From positions 1 to 64,000 of the forward strand of contig JACJXV010000010.1 in NCBI GenBank assembly GCA_020636445.1: DNA of 64,000 bases, given 5' to 3'. The notes beneath the pieces are model-generated. The model had not been told where the DNA came from and made no database searches. It worked only from the letters and a program-made list of their open reading frames with translations. Both the position numbers and the translations under genes were made by a program. Positions 16,707 to 25,245 of this stretch are shown here, piece by piece. Each line of letters starts with the position of its first letter. Position 1 is the stretch's first letter. The stretch is from Lewinellaceae bacterium. Its GTDB lineage: Bacteria; Bacteroidota; Bacteroidia; Chitinophagales; Saprospiraceae.

Positions 16707-18497
16707 TTATACACTAAGCTCTTCCTGGTGGCGCCACATTTCCTGAAAAGCAGGGTTGTGCAAGCGCAATTCCGAAAAAGTGCCCTCGGCTATAATCCGG
16801 CCCTGGTCCATCAGGTAGATATAATCGAACTGGGGAAGCAAGTGCAACCGGTGTAGCGAAGAAATAATCGCTTTGTCGGAAAACTCCTTAAACAACCCCT
16901 CGTAAATTTTCAATTCCGTTTTGGGGTCCACACTACTGGTTGGCTCATCGAGCAATACCAGCTGACTGTCCCGGGCCGCCAGTATCCCCCGGGCCAGCGC
17001 CAAACGTTGTTTTTGCCCGCCAGAAAGGTTGACGCCCTTTTCCTTAATGTTCGATTCCAGCCCCTCCGGCAATTGGGTAATCACTTCGTGAAAACGAGCC
17101 ATCTGACATACCCGATCCACCTCTTCCGCTGTAAAAGGGAGACCTAGCGTAATATTGTAAGCGATTGTGTTTTCAAAAATTTCCGGTTCCTGCGGACAAA
17201 GGGTTACCTGGTTATTAAGCATGGCCCACCCCTGAGGCACCGGCTGGCCATCAATCGCCAGCTGATCCAGCTGGTCCAACGGATACAGTCCACGCAAAAG
17301 CGCTAACAAGGTACTCTTGCCACTACCACTCTCCCCAATGAAAGCAATACGCTGCCCCCGGCGAATCCGCAGGTTAATATCCTGCAACCCATGATAATGG
17401 TCCGCCATGGACTGCCCCTCCGTCTGATGCCGGAAGGACAAGCCCTCAATCGCAATTTCCTGCCAGTTGGCGGGCAGGCGCTGGTCAGATTCCGGCAAAT
17501 GTTCCCGGCGATAAGCTTCCAGGATATTCTCCGCCGTTTGCACATCGGCATGATAACTTACGACCTGTGTATACTGCCAGGCTATATCATGAAACACACT
17601 GGTGAATCGCTCCACGTATCCCATCAGGGTAACCAACCCCCCAATCAGCAATACTTGCCCAGGGTGCCAGTTCTGGTACAAATACCCCATTAAAATAACC
17701 ACGTAGATCATCGCTACAATGCCATCCACCACAAACCACTTCCATTCGTTGACGAGCACCTTGCGCCGGAAGGGCGGAAAGACCTCCATCACCCGCCGAA
17801 ACAGGCCACTTTCCATCCGCTGTTCCAACCGAAGCGTAATAACCGTGATGATGTTCGAAAGACTGTCAAATAAGGTGGACGAAACCACGTGCTCACGTTC
17901 ATTCGTTTCCCGAAGGGCTGCTAAAAAAGGTTTGTCAAACCGCAGGATAGTGAAAATAGCCAGCGCCCCGATTCCTACTGCTACTAAGCCAAAAATGGGT
18001 GCAAAATAGATCATGGCAGCAAAGGAGAACACAAATTTCATCAGGGCGTGCAGGTACATAAAGCCATTCTCAAAAAATTCCTTGAGCGCCTCGTATGCTT
18101 TGCGCACCCGATTGATGGTGGCCCCACTGTGGTTATCCTGATGCCACTTCACCGGTAAGTGCAGCGATTGGTGATAGACCTCCTGGAGGTAGTTACGACT
18201 CAGGTTGAAGGCCAGCTTACGTTCGAGAACGCGGGCCGGACCATGAAAAGCCCAGCCACCAAAATGCAGGAAAAGATAGGCCCCAACATATTTCCAGGCC
18301 GAAGCCAGCACCGCTGTTCCTTCCTGCTGCAAATCGTTAATGAACCATCCCCAGATCAACGGCACTCCCGCCGCCAGCAGGTTGCTGAGGGTAAACAGGC
18401 CATAAATGACTAAATATCGGGTGCGCTCTCCGCGGGCATATCGCCAGGCAGTGCGCAACATGGCCAGATAAGGATTCGTCAATAGTCGGGAAATCAT
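16707..18497 (-). CDS. ABC exporter, fused permease-ATPase half transporter
   Basis: Type IV (MsbA/MDR-like) half transporter that works as a dimer in the inner membrane. The N-terminal 330 residues carry about six helices (LVIYGLFTLSNLLAAGVPLIW; LHALMKFVFSFAAMIYFAPIF and others). The ATPase has Walker A GESGSGKSTLLALL near residue 391, Q-loop VTLCPQEPEIF, signature LSGGQKQRLALARG near 494, Walker B QLVLLDEPTSSVD and H-loop SSLHRLHLL. The 596-residue length is normal. Substrate unknown (lipid, peptide or drug). Its start is about 80 bases from the flavoprotein gene, same strand. Confidence 0.93.
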   Translation of the reverse strand: MISRLLTNPYLAMLRTAWRYARGERTRYLVIYGLFTLSNLLAAGVPLIWGWFINDLQQEGTAVLASAWKYVGAYLFLHFGGWAFHGPARVLERKLAFNLSRNYLQEVYHQSLHLPVKWHQDNHSGATINRVRKAYEALKEFFENGFMYLHALMKFVFSFAAMIYFAPIFGLVAVGIGALAIFTILRFDKPFLAALRETNEREHVVSSTLFDSLSNIITVITLRLEQRMESGLFRRVMEVFPPFRRKVLVNEWKWFVVDGIVAMIYVVILMGYLYQNWHPGQVLLIGGLVTLMGYVERFTSVFHDIAWQYTQVVSYHADVQTAENILEAYRREHLPESDQRLPANWQEIAIEGLSFRHQTEGQSMADHYHGLQDINLRIRRGQRIAFIGESGSGKSTLLALLRGLYPLDQLDQLAIDGQPVPQGWAMLNNQVTLCPQEPEIFENTIAYNITLGLPFTAEEVDRVCQMARFHEVITQLPEGLESNIKEKGVNLSGGQKQRLALARGILAARDSQLVLLDEPTSSVDPKTELKIYEGLFKEFSDKAIISSLHRLHLLPQFDYIYLMDQGRIIAEGTFSELRLHNPAFQEMWRHQEELSV

Positions 18498-18578
18498 AGC
18501 AATATGTTCAAATGCTCCCCAATCATTTCAGGAAGAGTATAAGCAAAACCCTCCCGGCATTCAACTAGTTCCCAGGCC

Positions 18579-19802
18579 TTACAAAGATTGTAGTAAAGCT
18601 TCCGCTGCCAGCCGACCACTGCGCATCGCCGCGTCCAGGGATCCGTTCAATAGTTGATCGCCGGCCAGGAAAATCTGGTTGTTAACAGCCAAATGTCCAG
18701 CTCGCATCGTAAACCGGAGGTCCTCTACAATCGGTAAAGCCCGGGCGATTTCGAACCGCTTCAGCAAGGTAAGCCCTAAGTCCGGTTGCCGTAGCAATTT
18801 CCGCAATGCTGCAACAACCTCTTCGGTGGTAGCGGTCTGGTAGCCGGCTTTTAATGTAACGGAAAGCAAATGCTTACCTGGCGGCGCATAATCACCGGAT
18901 ACTTCCGTGAGCGCGCAAAAGTTATTAATAGGATTGTCGGGGTCACTAACCAATGCGATAGTTGGGGTTACCAGGATCCGTTGATCAACGGCGAAGTACA
19001 GGTTAGTCGTCGATACATACCGTATTGCCGGCCCCGTTAACTGCGGCAATATCGAGCTCGGATCCGTAGCAATGATTAGCTTATCAAAAAGAATAACCTG
19101 CCCATCGTTTAGCTGAATTTCACTCCCCACAACCGCCTTTACCGGTTGGTTAAAGTCAAATTGGGTGCTGTGTAGTGAATGCTGTAATTGTTGAATGATG
19201 GCCTCCATTCCCTTGGCAGGTATGGCTGCCGAACCTTCACTAAACATCTTGAAAACAAACCGAAACATCCCTGCCCCCGTGGAGAGATCATTTTCCAGGA
19301 AAATCCCCCCAAAGAAAGGACGGAAAAAAGTTTCAATAATCCGGTTACTAAACCCATACTGACGTAAATAATCGAACGTAGACCCATGCGCACTGGCAAA
19401 GACGGCAGTGCGGTCCGTTCGCTTTAATTCCTGCGCAAGTCGGAACATGAGCCACTTATCCCGCAGGGTTCCTACCGATGAAAAGACCATAGGTATTGCA
19501 AGTGCCGGATCGCGTAAAGGATCCCCAATACGCATGCGGTGCCCCTGGTGAAAAATAATGGCCCCCGAAGTAAAGTGCCGAAGATCCAGAGCGGTCAGAT
19601 CCAGATAGCGCTGAACTTCCTGATAGTTGGTCAGTAGCACCTGAAACCCATGGTCAAACAGAAACCCTTGCTCTGCATCCGTTTTGACGCGCCCTCCTGC
19701 CCGGTCAGCAGCATCAATAATACGTGGGGAAAGCCCCTGGCTTTCCAGGTGCTGTGCCGCGACTAATCCAGCAACACCACTTCCAATAATGACAACCTGC
19801 AT
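18579..19802 (-). CDS. FAD-dependent amine-oxidase/phytoene-desaturase-like protein
   Basis: Rossmann FAD-binding start VVIIGSGVAGLVAAQHL with the downstream Glu/Asp strand and GGRVKTDAEQGFLFDHGFQ motif, typical of flavin amine oxidases, protoporphyrinogen oxidases and carotenoid desaturases. The C-terminal motif NQIFLAGDQLLNGSLDAAMRSGRLAAEAL is the conserved FAD-contacting segment. At 407 residues it lacks extra domains. The substrate is unknown; from memory it resembles the NAD(P)/FAD-dependent oxidoreductases often found alone in Bacteroidota and Cyanobacteria. Upstream gene of the ABC exporter on the same strand. A TATCTTTG -7 element lies at 19835-19828. Confidence 0.85.
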   Translation of the reverse strand: MQVVIIGSGVAGLVAAQHLESQGLSPRIIDAADRAGGRVKTDAEQGFLFDHGFQVLLTNYQEVQRYLDLTALDLRHFTSGAIIFHQGHRMRIGDPLRDPALAIPMVFSSVGTLRDKWLMFRLAQELKRTDRTAVFASAHGSTFDYLRQYGFSNRIIETFFRPFFGGIFLENDLSTGAGMFRFVFKMFSEGSAAIPAKGMEAIIQQLQHSLHSTQFDFNQPVKAVVGSEIQLNDGQVILFDKLIIATDPSSILPQLTGPAIRYVSTTNLYFAVDQRILVTPTIALVSDPDNPINNFCALTEVSGDYAPPGKHLLSVTLKAGYQTATTEEVVAALRKLLRQPDLGLTLLKRFEIARALPIVEDLRFTMRAGHLAVNNQIFLAGDQLLNGSLDAAMRSGRLAAEALLQSL

Positions 19803-19827
19803 ACTGTTTTTACATTTTCAGACCCAA

Positions 19828-19835
19828 CAAAGATA
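19828..19835 (-). promoter_or_regulatory. -7 element for the flavoprotein gene
   Basis: The minus strand reads TATCTTTG, a full TAnnTTTG match, 26 bases before the start at 19802. No matching TTG at the expected distance. Confidence 0.4.
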
Positions 19836-19953
19836 ATCCGAGATGGTTTTCCGCCAGATCAGCGAATTATCGGGGCTCCTGATAAAGATCAACCCCCTTA
19901 ACTGACATTCCTCATCCCAAAGCTACGGGAGAACCGGTTAAATTATGCTACCG

Positions 19954-19982
19954 TTGCTGATGTTCCTTTTTTGCTAACTTTT
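19954..19982 (+). promoter_or_regulatory. Promoter for the CBS-pyruvate kinase pair
   Basis: TTG (19954-19956), an 18-base spacer and TAACTTTT (19975-19982; seven of eight consensus bases), 14 bases before the CBS gene ATG, so the leader would be very short. Confidence 0.4.
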
Positions 19983-19996
19983 AAATCGGTTGACCT

Positions 19997-20401
19997 ATGA
20001 AAGCCCACGTAGAAGATCTCATGTCGACACAACTGATTACAGCGACGCTGGAACACAGTGTTGCGCAGTTGCGGGTGATGATGACACGCCATAAAATTGG
20101 TGCTTTGCCGATCACCGACCTGGGTGAAGACCCCCAGGTACTCGGTATTGTGACCGATACCGACCTGCGCAATGTTCGCGACACCAGCCTGCCCGCTGCG
20201 ACAGTTATGAGCCCGATTATTCAGTCGATAAGCCCCCGTAGCACCATAGCTGCCGCCGCCAATCTGATGCTGCAATACAATATTCATCATCTGTTGGTCA
20301 AAGAAGGTGATCAAGTTGTAGGGATCCTCAGCTCGCTGGATTTATTGCGCACGATTGCCAATAACCGTCAGCCACTGGCTTCCCGGTTATTGTCTTTATA
20401 A
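19997..20401 (+). CDS. Tandem CBS-domain protein
   Basis: A 134-residue soluble protein made only of two CBS motifs (a Bateman module): residues about 4-60 (VEDLMSTQLITATLEHSVAQL...GIVTDTDLRN) and 70-125 (VMSPIIQSISPRSTIAAAA...GILSSLDLLR). CBS pairs bind adenine nucleotides and usually regulate a partner enzyme. Here it precedes a pyruvate kinase by 61 bases on the same strand. A regulatory link to that kinase is inference from adjacency only. Confidence 0.9.
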   Translation: MKAHVEDLMSTQLITATLEHSVAQLRVMMTRHKIGALPITDLGEDPQVLGIVTDTDLRNVRDTSLPAATVMSPIIQSISPRSTIAAAANLMLQYNIHHLLVKEGDQVVGILSSLDLLRTIANNRQPLASRLLSL

Positions 20402-20462
20402 CTTACGTATGCCTTAGCCCGCGCGCTTGCCTGCCTTTGGGGGAAGCACCAAAAAGATTATT

Positions 20463-22031
20463 ATGCTCCTGCACCCCGCCTCCGCTGTCGACCTTGATGT
20501 GTTAATCCATCAGGTACAAACCGTCATTAGCGTCGTTGAAGCAGAAGAACAGGCTCAGCAAGAATGGCTGCAGGCTGTTCTTCCCAAGCATAATGACAGT
20601 GCGCGTAACCTGGTTCACTACCTGGCATTGCGGGCCTTCGACCTGAGTGGCATCCAGGCGCATTTATCGAGCCTCGGTATTTCTTCTTTGGCCCACTCGG
20701 AAGCCTACACCCTGGCCAACCTTTACAATGTCCTCCACCTGCTCCAATTATTACAAGGTGCTCCGGGAGAGGCCCCCAATAACCAGGTTGCAGTACCGTT
20801 GGGGTATTGGGAAAGCAAACAGCAGTTGCAGCGCAATGCCCAGGACACCTTCGGGCGGGCCGTTCGCAATATTAATCGATGCCGGGTCATGGTCACCATG
20901 CCAAGCGAAGCGGCTGACGACTACGGGCTTATCCGGGCATTGCTCCGGGAGGGCATGGACCTGGCCCGTATCAATACCAGTCATGATGGGCCCGAAGTTT
21001 GGCAGCGGATCATTGAAAATATCCGGCAGGCCGAAAAAGAAACCGGCCACCCTTGCCAGGTTTACATTGATCTATCGGGGCCTAAGTTACGCACCGTCTT
21101 ACCATCTGCCGAGCAACTGCCCGCCAAGCGGACTAAGAAAAAGAAAGGAAAGAAAGGTTTGCTTGTTCACCGGGGCGACTGGCTCGAAGCAACGTATGAT
21201 TTAAACAACCCGCAGCGGCACTGGCCACTGGCGCTTACCCGTATTGGCGTTACCTTACCCGATATCTTCCCCGACCTGAAGCCGGGGGAAAGCATTTTCT
21301 TTGATGATGGCAAAATTGGCGGAAAAATACTCCAAACCCGCCCAGACGCTTGCCTCGTTGAAATTACCCAGGCCGCTATAGGAGGAAGCCTCCTGGCTAC
21401 CGAAAAAGGAATAAATCTACCTGATACCGTGTTAACGCTGGCCTCGCTTACCGAAGCCGATCGCGAATGCCTACCCTTTATTGCCCGCTATGCGGATGTG
21501 GTGGGCTATTCCTTTGTGCGCCGCTCGGTAGATGTGGCTACCTTGCAGTCCGCCCTGCGTGAACTAGGCCGTGAAGATATTGGCCTGGTCCTCAAAATTG
21601 AAACCAAGGAGGCGTTCCAGAATTTATCGCGGTTGCTACTCACTGCTATGCGCAGCCCCAAAGTTGGGGTCATGATTGCCCGCGGTGATCTGGCCGTAGA
21701 GGTGGGCTTCGAACGTAACGCCGAAGTTCAGGAAGAAATCCTTTGGCTCTGCGAAGCCGCTCATGTTCCGGGAATTTGGGCAACCCAGGTGCTCGAGACC
21801 ATGGCTAAAAAAGGACTGGCGACCCGGAGCGAAATTACCGATGCAGCCATGGCCGCCCGCGCCGAATGTGTTATGCTCAACAAAGGCCCGTTTATCGTCG
21901 AGGCCGTCAAAACCCTGGAAGATATTATCAGCCGTATGGAGCGCCATCAGGATAAAAAGCGGGGCAGCCTCCATGCCCTCTCCGTTGCCCGACGTTTCGT
22001 CAAACAGCCTGAGGAGCGCTTTAAGTATTGA
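20463..22031 (+). CDS. Pyruvate kinase family protein, short form lacking the C-terminal domain
   Basis: Phosphoenolpyruvate + ADP to pyruvate + ATP is the family reaction. Residues about 1-140 are an N-terminal helical extension not found in classical enzymes. The TIM barrel follows: RVMVTMPSEA, REGMDLARINTSHDG, VYIDLSGPKLRT, FFDDGKIGGKI, LKIETKEAFQNL (catalytic lysine), GVMIARGDLAVEVGFE, and WATQVLETMAKKGLATRSEITDAAMAARAECVML. It ends soon after the barrel (DIISRMERHQDKKRG), so the C-terminal allosteric alpha/beta domain is missing. A lysine-rich insert (RTKKKKGKKG) replaces part of the B-domain linker. I chose the ATG at 20463 (522 residues); an upstream in-frame TTG at 20427 is less likely. 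A canonical kinase may lie elsewhere. Confidence 0.88.
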   Translation: MLLHPASAVDLDVLIHQVQTVISVVEAEEQAQQEWLQAVLPKHNDSARNLVHYLALRAFDLSGIQAHLSSLGISSLAHSEAYTLANLYNVLHLLQLLQGAPGEAPNNQVAVPLGYWESKQQLQRNAQDTFGRAVRNINRCRVMVTMPSEAADDYGLIRALLREGMDLARINTSHDGPEVWQRIIENIRQAEKETGHPCQVYIDLSGPKLRTVLPSAEQLPAKRTKKKKGKKGLLVHRGDWLEATYDLNNPQRHWPLALTRIGVTLPDIFPDLKPGESIFFDDGKIGGKILQTRPDACLVEITQAAIGGSLLATEKGINLPDTVLTLASLTEADRECLPFIARYADVVGYSFVRRSVDVATLQSALRELGREDIGLVLKIETKEAFQNLSRLLLTAMRSPKVGVMIARGDLAVEVGFERNAEVQEEILWLCEAAHVPGIWATQVLETMAKKGLATRSEITDAAMAARAECVMLNKGPFIVEAVKTLEDIISRMERHQDKKRGSLHALSVARRFVKQPEERFKY

Positions 22032-22839
22032 TTGGTGTCATTAAGTTGGTTTAGCGGGTTTAGAAAGTTTAGAGACACACCTGCGGTGTTCGTTTAGAGG
22101 GTTAGTTTATACCGCGCTGCTCGGTTTATATCGTTCGCTATCGCTCACTCGGTTTATATGGTTTATTTTTTTAGCCAAGGCGCTAACAGCTAATTCGCCA
22201 ACTCGCTGATTTAGGTTTATGCCGCTCGTTGCACTCCCTCGGTTTATATCGCTTTGCTCGGTTTATAAAGTTTATTTTTTAGCCAAGGCGCCAACACGCT
22301 AATACCCAACGCGCTTTTAAAAGTTTATGCCACTCACTGCGTTCGTTCAGTTTATACCGTTCGCGTTGCTCACTCGGTTTATACCGCGCTGCTCGGTTTA
22401 TATCGTTCGCTATCGCTCACTCGGTTTATATGGTTTATTTTTTTTGCCAAGGCGCCAACACGCTAATACCCAACGCACTTTTAAAAGTTTATGCCACTCA
22501 CTGCGTTCGTTCAGTTTATACCGTTCGCGTTGCTCACTCGGTTTATACCGCGCTGCTCGGTTTATAAGATATTTCTAACTGGAGTTTTCAGCCAGCGTGC
22601 CGATACGCCAACAGCTAACGCGCTAACTCGCTGATTTAGGTTTATTCCGCTCGTTGCACTCCCTCGGTTTATATCGCTTTGCTCGGTTTATAAAGTTTAT
22701 TTTTTAGCCAAGGCGCCAACACGCTAATACCCAACAAGCCAATTGCCAACGCGCTAATAACTAATACGCCAAAAACAAGTATCCCGAACTTCAGACAGTG
22801 CCAAAATTCGGGATAACTCATATTGAATGTAGTAGACTC
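22032..22839. repeat. Gene-free block of nested direct repeats
   Basis: About 800 bases built from a few words (GGTTTATA, CCGCGCTGCTCGG, TCGCTCACTCGG, AGCCAAGGCGCCAACACGCT). Three duplicated units can be read: A at 22282-22402 and 22446-22566 (121 bp, one to two mismatches); B at 22201-22310 and 22626-22735 (110 bp, one mismatch); C at 22105-22171 and 22377-22445. The units overlap one another, so the block grew by several rounds of duplication. It sits between the converging 3' ends of the pyruvate kinase and SQR genes. An open frame at 22327-22578 is an artefact of the repeats. Confidence 0.9.
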
Positions 22840-24108
22840 TTACGCTTTGCCTCGCAACATCAACTGCCAGTACATAAAGGGCAGTCCGTATTTTTTGAGA
22901 ATCCACATCGGCCAAAGCTCCTTGGAGGTATCAAAGAATTTCGATAGGAGCGGGTCGCTCATCCGCTTGTTCTCATAGCCGAATTCGGCAAGTACCATTT
23001 TGCCATACCCTGTAACCAACGGACAGCTCGAGTAGCCCGTATAGGCATCACTCAGCACGCCATCGTTTTTCATCATATGGAGAATGTTATCAACGACCAC
23101 CGGTGCTTGTTTGCGTACGGCGGCCCCGGTTTTTGCCGTAGGCAGGGCCGCTGAATCCCCTAGTGAGAAGACGTTCTTGTATTCATTGTGCTGAAGGGTA
23201 AAATGGTCGACGTTCACCCAACCTTTGTTAGGCCCATCAGCGTAAGCCAGTTTGGAACGCTTCACAAAATCGGGAGCCGATTGTGGTGGCGCCAGGTGAA
23301 GCATGTCAAAATTAATCACCACCTCATCTTCCGCAATTTGTTCCTCCTTTAAGGGCTTGTGGTTGTAGGACAGCTTATCCGGCTCGCCTACATGAGCGGT
23401 TATTTTGAAAGTCGCCTGGCGGTTAGGGCCGTCAATCTTGATCATATTGTGGAAGAAACGGAGTTGAATATCCTTCCGGTCCACAACCTTCATTAAGGTT
23501 TCCTTGAACGGCGAAACGCCAAAAATCACCGAGCCCGGGGTAATGAAAACAACGTCTGACTTATCCCGAACGCGGGTTTTACGGAAATAATCATCAGCCA
23601 AATACATGATCTTCTGCGGTGCACCACCACACTTGATCGGTGTGGCAGGCTGCGTAAAAATCGCTGTCCCCCCCTTGAAGTTCTGCAGAACTTCCCAGGT
23701 GTAGTTCGAATCAGTATAGTTACTGCAGACGTTATTTTTATTGATCGTCTCCGCCAGGCCTTCAATGCCGTTCAGGTCCAGTTGAATCCCCGGGGCCACA
23801 ACCAGGTAGTCGTAGCTGATCTCGTCGCCGTTGCGCAACTTGATGCTGTTTTGGTCGGGATTCATCTCTTCGACGTATTCCGGAATCCATTTAGCGCCTT
23901 TGGGGATTAACCCCGCCATATCACGCTCGGTGTCTTTATAATTGAAAGTCCCCGCACCGACTAAGGTCCAGGCAGGCTGATAATAGTGCTTGCGGGCCGG
24001 ATCTATGATGGCGATGTCCAGGGATTTATCTTTCAACAACAGTTGCGCCGCTACCGTTATGCCAGCAGTGCCAGCTCCGATAATGACGATTTGATGGTGG
24101 TTTGCCAT
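22840..24108 (-). CDS. sqr: Sulfide:quinone oxidoreductase, mitochondrial-like type II
   Basis: Membrane-attached flavoprotein oxidising sulfide and passing electrons to quinone. FAD motif HQIVIIGAGTAGITVAAQL at the N terminus. The two redox cysteines of the human-type enzyme align by eye: Cys160 in KCGGAPQKIMYLADDYFRKT and Cys362 in SSCPLVTGYGKMVLAEF. The segment LHLAPPQSAPDF and the C-terminal LPFMYWQLMLRG (membrane-contact helix) also match the SQRDL family. At 422 residues it is full length. The start MANHHQ at 24108 is preferred over an ATG three codons upstream. It is the last gene of the hydrogenase/sulfur cluster, 83 bases after the YeeE/YedE pair. Confidence 0.9.
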   Translation of the reverse strand: MANHHQIVIIGAGTAGITVAAQLLLKDKSLDIAIIDPARKHYYQPAWTLVGAGTFNYKDTERDMAGLIPKGAKWIPEYVEEMNPDQNSIKLRNGDEISYDYLVVAPGIQLDLNGIEGLAETINKNNVCSNYTDSNYTWEVLQNFKGGTAIFTQPATPIKCGGAPQKIMYLADDYFRKTRVRDKSDVVFITPGSVIFGVSPFKETLMKVVDRKDIQLRFFHNMIKIDGPNRQATFKITAHVGEPDKLSYNHKPLKEEQIAEDEVVINFDMLHLAPPQSAPDFVKRSKLAYADGPNKGWVNVDHFTLQHNEYKNVFSLGDSAALPTAKTGAAVRKQAPVVVDNILHMMKNDGVLSDAYTGYSSCPLVTGYGKMVLAEFGYENKRMSDPLLSKFFDTSKELWPMWILKKYGLPFMYWQLMLRGKA

Positions 24109-24172
24109 GATAAACAATGCTTTTTGTTCGCTTAAAAGAGTGAATAGTAATTACTTAGCAATATATTAATAA

Positions 24173-24188
24173 ATGAACAAACATTCAT
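24173..24188. promoter_or_regulatory. Inverted repeat upstream of SQR, possible operator
   Basis: ATGAA-N6-TTCAT lies in the AT-rich 83-base gap before SQR, overlapping a stretch of TATTAATA-type sequence. AT-rich inverted repeats of this kind are bound by ArsR-type sulfide sensors in other bacteria, but no such regulator gene is seen here. Low certainty. Confidence 0.25.
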
Positions 24189-24191
24189 GCT

Positions 24192-24608
24192 TTAATGAGG
24201 TAATTTTGACCTTAGCATGCCATAGGCAACTGTGCCGGTCATTGCTGCCAACAGGAAGACGACAAAAACAGTGTAGCCACTCCCCATAAGGATGAACATC
24301 GGGCCAGGACAAACCCCAGCTAAAGCCCAACCACAACCGAAGATAAAGCCCCCAATGATGTAGCGGGGAAAGCTGCGGTCTTTAGGCGGAATGACAATCT
24401 CCTTTCCCTCAATGGATTTGAGGTGTCGGCGTTTGATCCATTGCACGATGGGCACACCCAGTGCTATAGCGGAGAAAATTATTCCATACATATGAAACGA
24501 CTGGAAATGGAACATTTCATAAATCCGGAACCAGGAAACAGCTTCGGCTTTATAGAGCGTAATGCCAAATAGAATGCCGACGAGAATATAGCGGGATGAA
24601 TGCATCAT
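24192..24608 (-). CDS. YeeE/YedE family half transporter (second half)
   Basis: A 138-residue membrane protein with four hydrophobic helices. Its GGFIFGCGWALAGVCPGP motif carries the conserved cysteines of the sulfur-transport domain (YeeE/YedE, Pfam sulf_transp). In E. coli YeeE the same motifs carry thiosulfate through the membrane by cysteine relay. Here the domain is split into two genes 12 bases apart, this one equal to the shorter C-terminal partner. The likely role is thiosulfate or related sulfur uptake feeding sulfur oxidation with SQR. The substrate is inferred, and start codons ATG-ATG at 24608/24605 are equivalent. Confidence 0.87.
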   Translation of the reverse strand: MMHSSRYILVGILFGITLYKAEAVSWFRIYEMFHFQSFHMYGIIFSAIALGVPIVQWIKRRHLKSIEGKEIVIPPKDRSFPRYIIGGFIFGCGWALAGVCPGPMFILMGSGYTVFVVFLLAAMTGTVAYGMLRSKLPH

Positions 24609-24620
24609 GGTCAGTAGGTT

Positions 24621-25223
24621 TTAGAAGATTAAGGGAAAAATAAAATAGGTCATGAACAACCCGCCGAGGAAGAAGCCGATAACGGCAACGAGTGATCCTA
24701 ACTGCAGGGCTGACATACCACTAATCGCGTGACCGGATGTACATCCACCGGCGTAGCGGGCACCAAAACCTACTAAAAAACCGCCCCCAAGAATAATAAA
24801 GGCTCCTCTCAGGGTGAATAAAGCCGGCCAATCCAGGAAGTCGGGAACCAAAGGCACCGGGCCATTCTCAGGAATGCGATCGGCAAAATAAGTGTATTGT
24901 CGCACGCTCTCTACCGCCTGGCTGGTAATGTGGGCCGTGGGCTCTCCATTGGTGAAATAATGGGCCGCCAGATAACCGCCAAACACTGCTCCCAGCGCTA
25001 CCAGCAGGTTCCAGGACTGCGACTGCCAGTCAAACTTGAAAAAATCAGCAACATCATCAGCGCCATCGGCAGCACACATGACACGCAGGTTGGCTGACAT
25101 ACCAAATTCCTTACCGAAGAACAGCAGGATAAACATGATAAGCGCGATCATGGGGCCAGCGACCCACCAGGGCCACGGTTGGCTGATCCAATCGCGCAGT
25201 TGCAAAAGAAATTCAGGTACCAT
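24621..25223 (-). CDS. YeeE/YedE family half transporter (first half)
   Basis: A 200-residue inner-membrane protein with helices near residues 18-38, 70-90, 130-158 and 170-195. The motif GFGARYAGGCTSGHAISGMSALQLGS holds the conserved cysteine of YeeE/YedE sulfur transporters. A larger soluble loop (residues about 40-125) separates the first helices. It pairs with the 138-residue gene 12 bases downstream; the protease gene ends 22 bases upstream. The pair placed directly after a hydrogenase operon suggests co-expression of H2 and sulfur metabolism. Confidence 0.87.
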   Translation of the reverse strand: MVPEFLLQLRDWISQPWPWWVAGPMIALIMFILLFFGKEFGMSANLRVMCAADGADDVADFFKFDWQSQSWNLLVALGAVFGGYLAAHYFTNGEPTAHITSQAVESVRQYTYFADRIPENGPVPLVPDFLDWPALFTLRGAFIILGGGFLVGFGARYAGGCTSGHAISGMSALQLGSLVAVIGFFLGGLFMTYFIFPLIF

Positions 25224-25245
25224 TTTGTTGTTTGATTATGAGTGG

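Noticed and set aside
22327..22578. An 83-residue frame in the repeat block
   Set aside because: It is repeated nearly identically within itself, with the composition of the words, no conserved-looking motif, and lies inside duplicated non-coding units.
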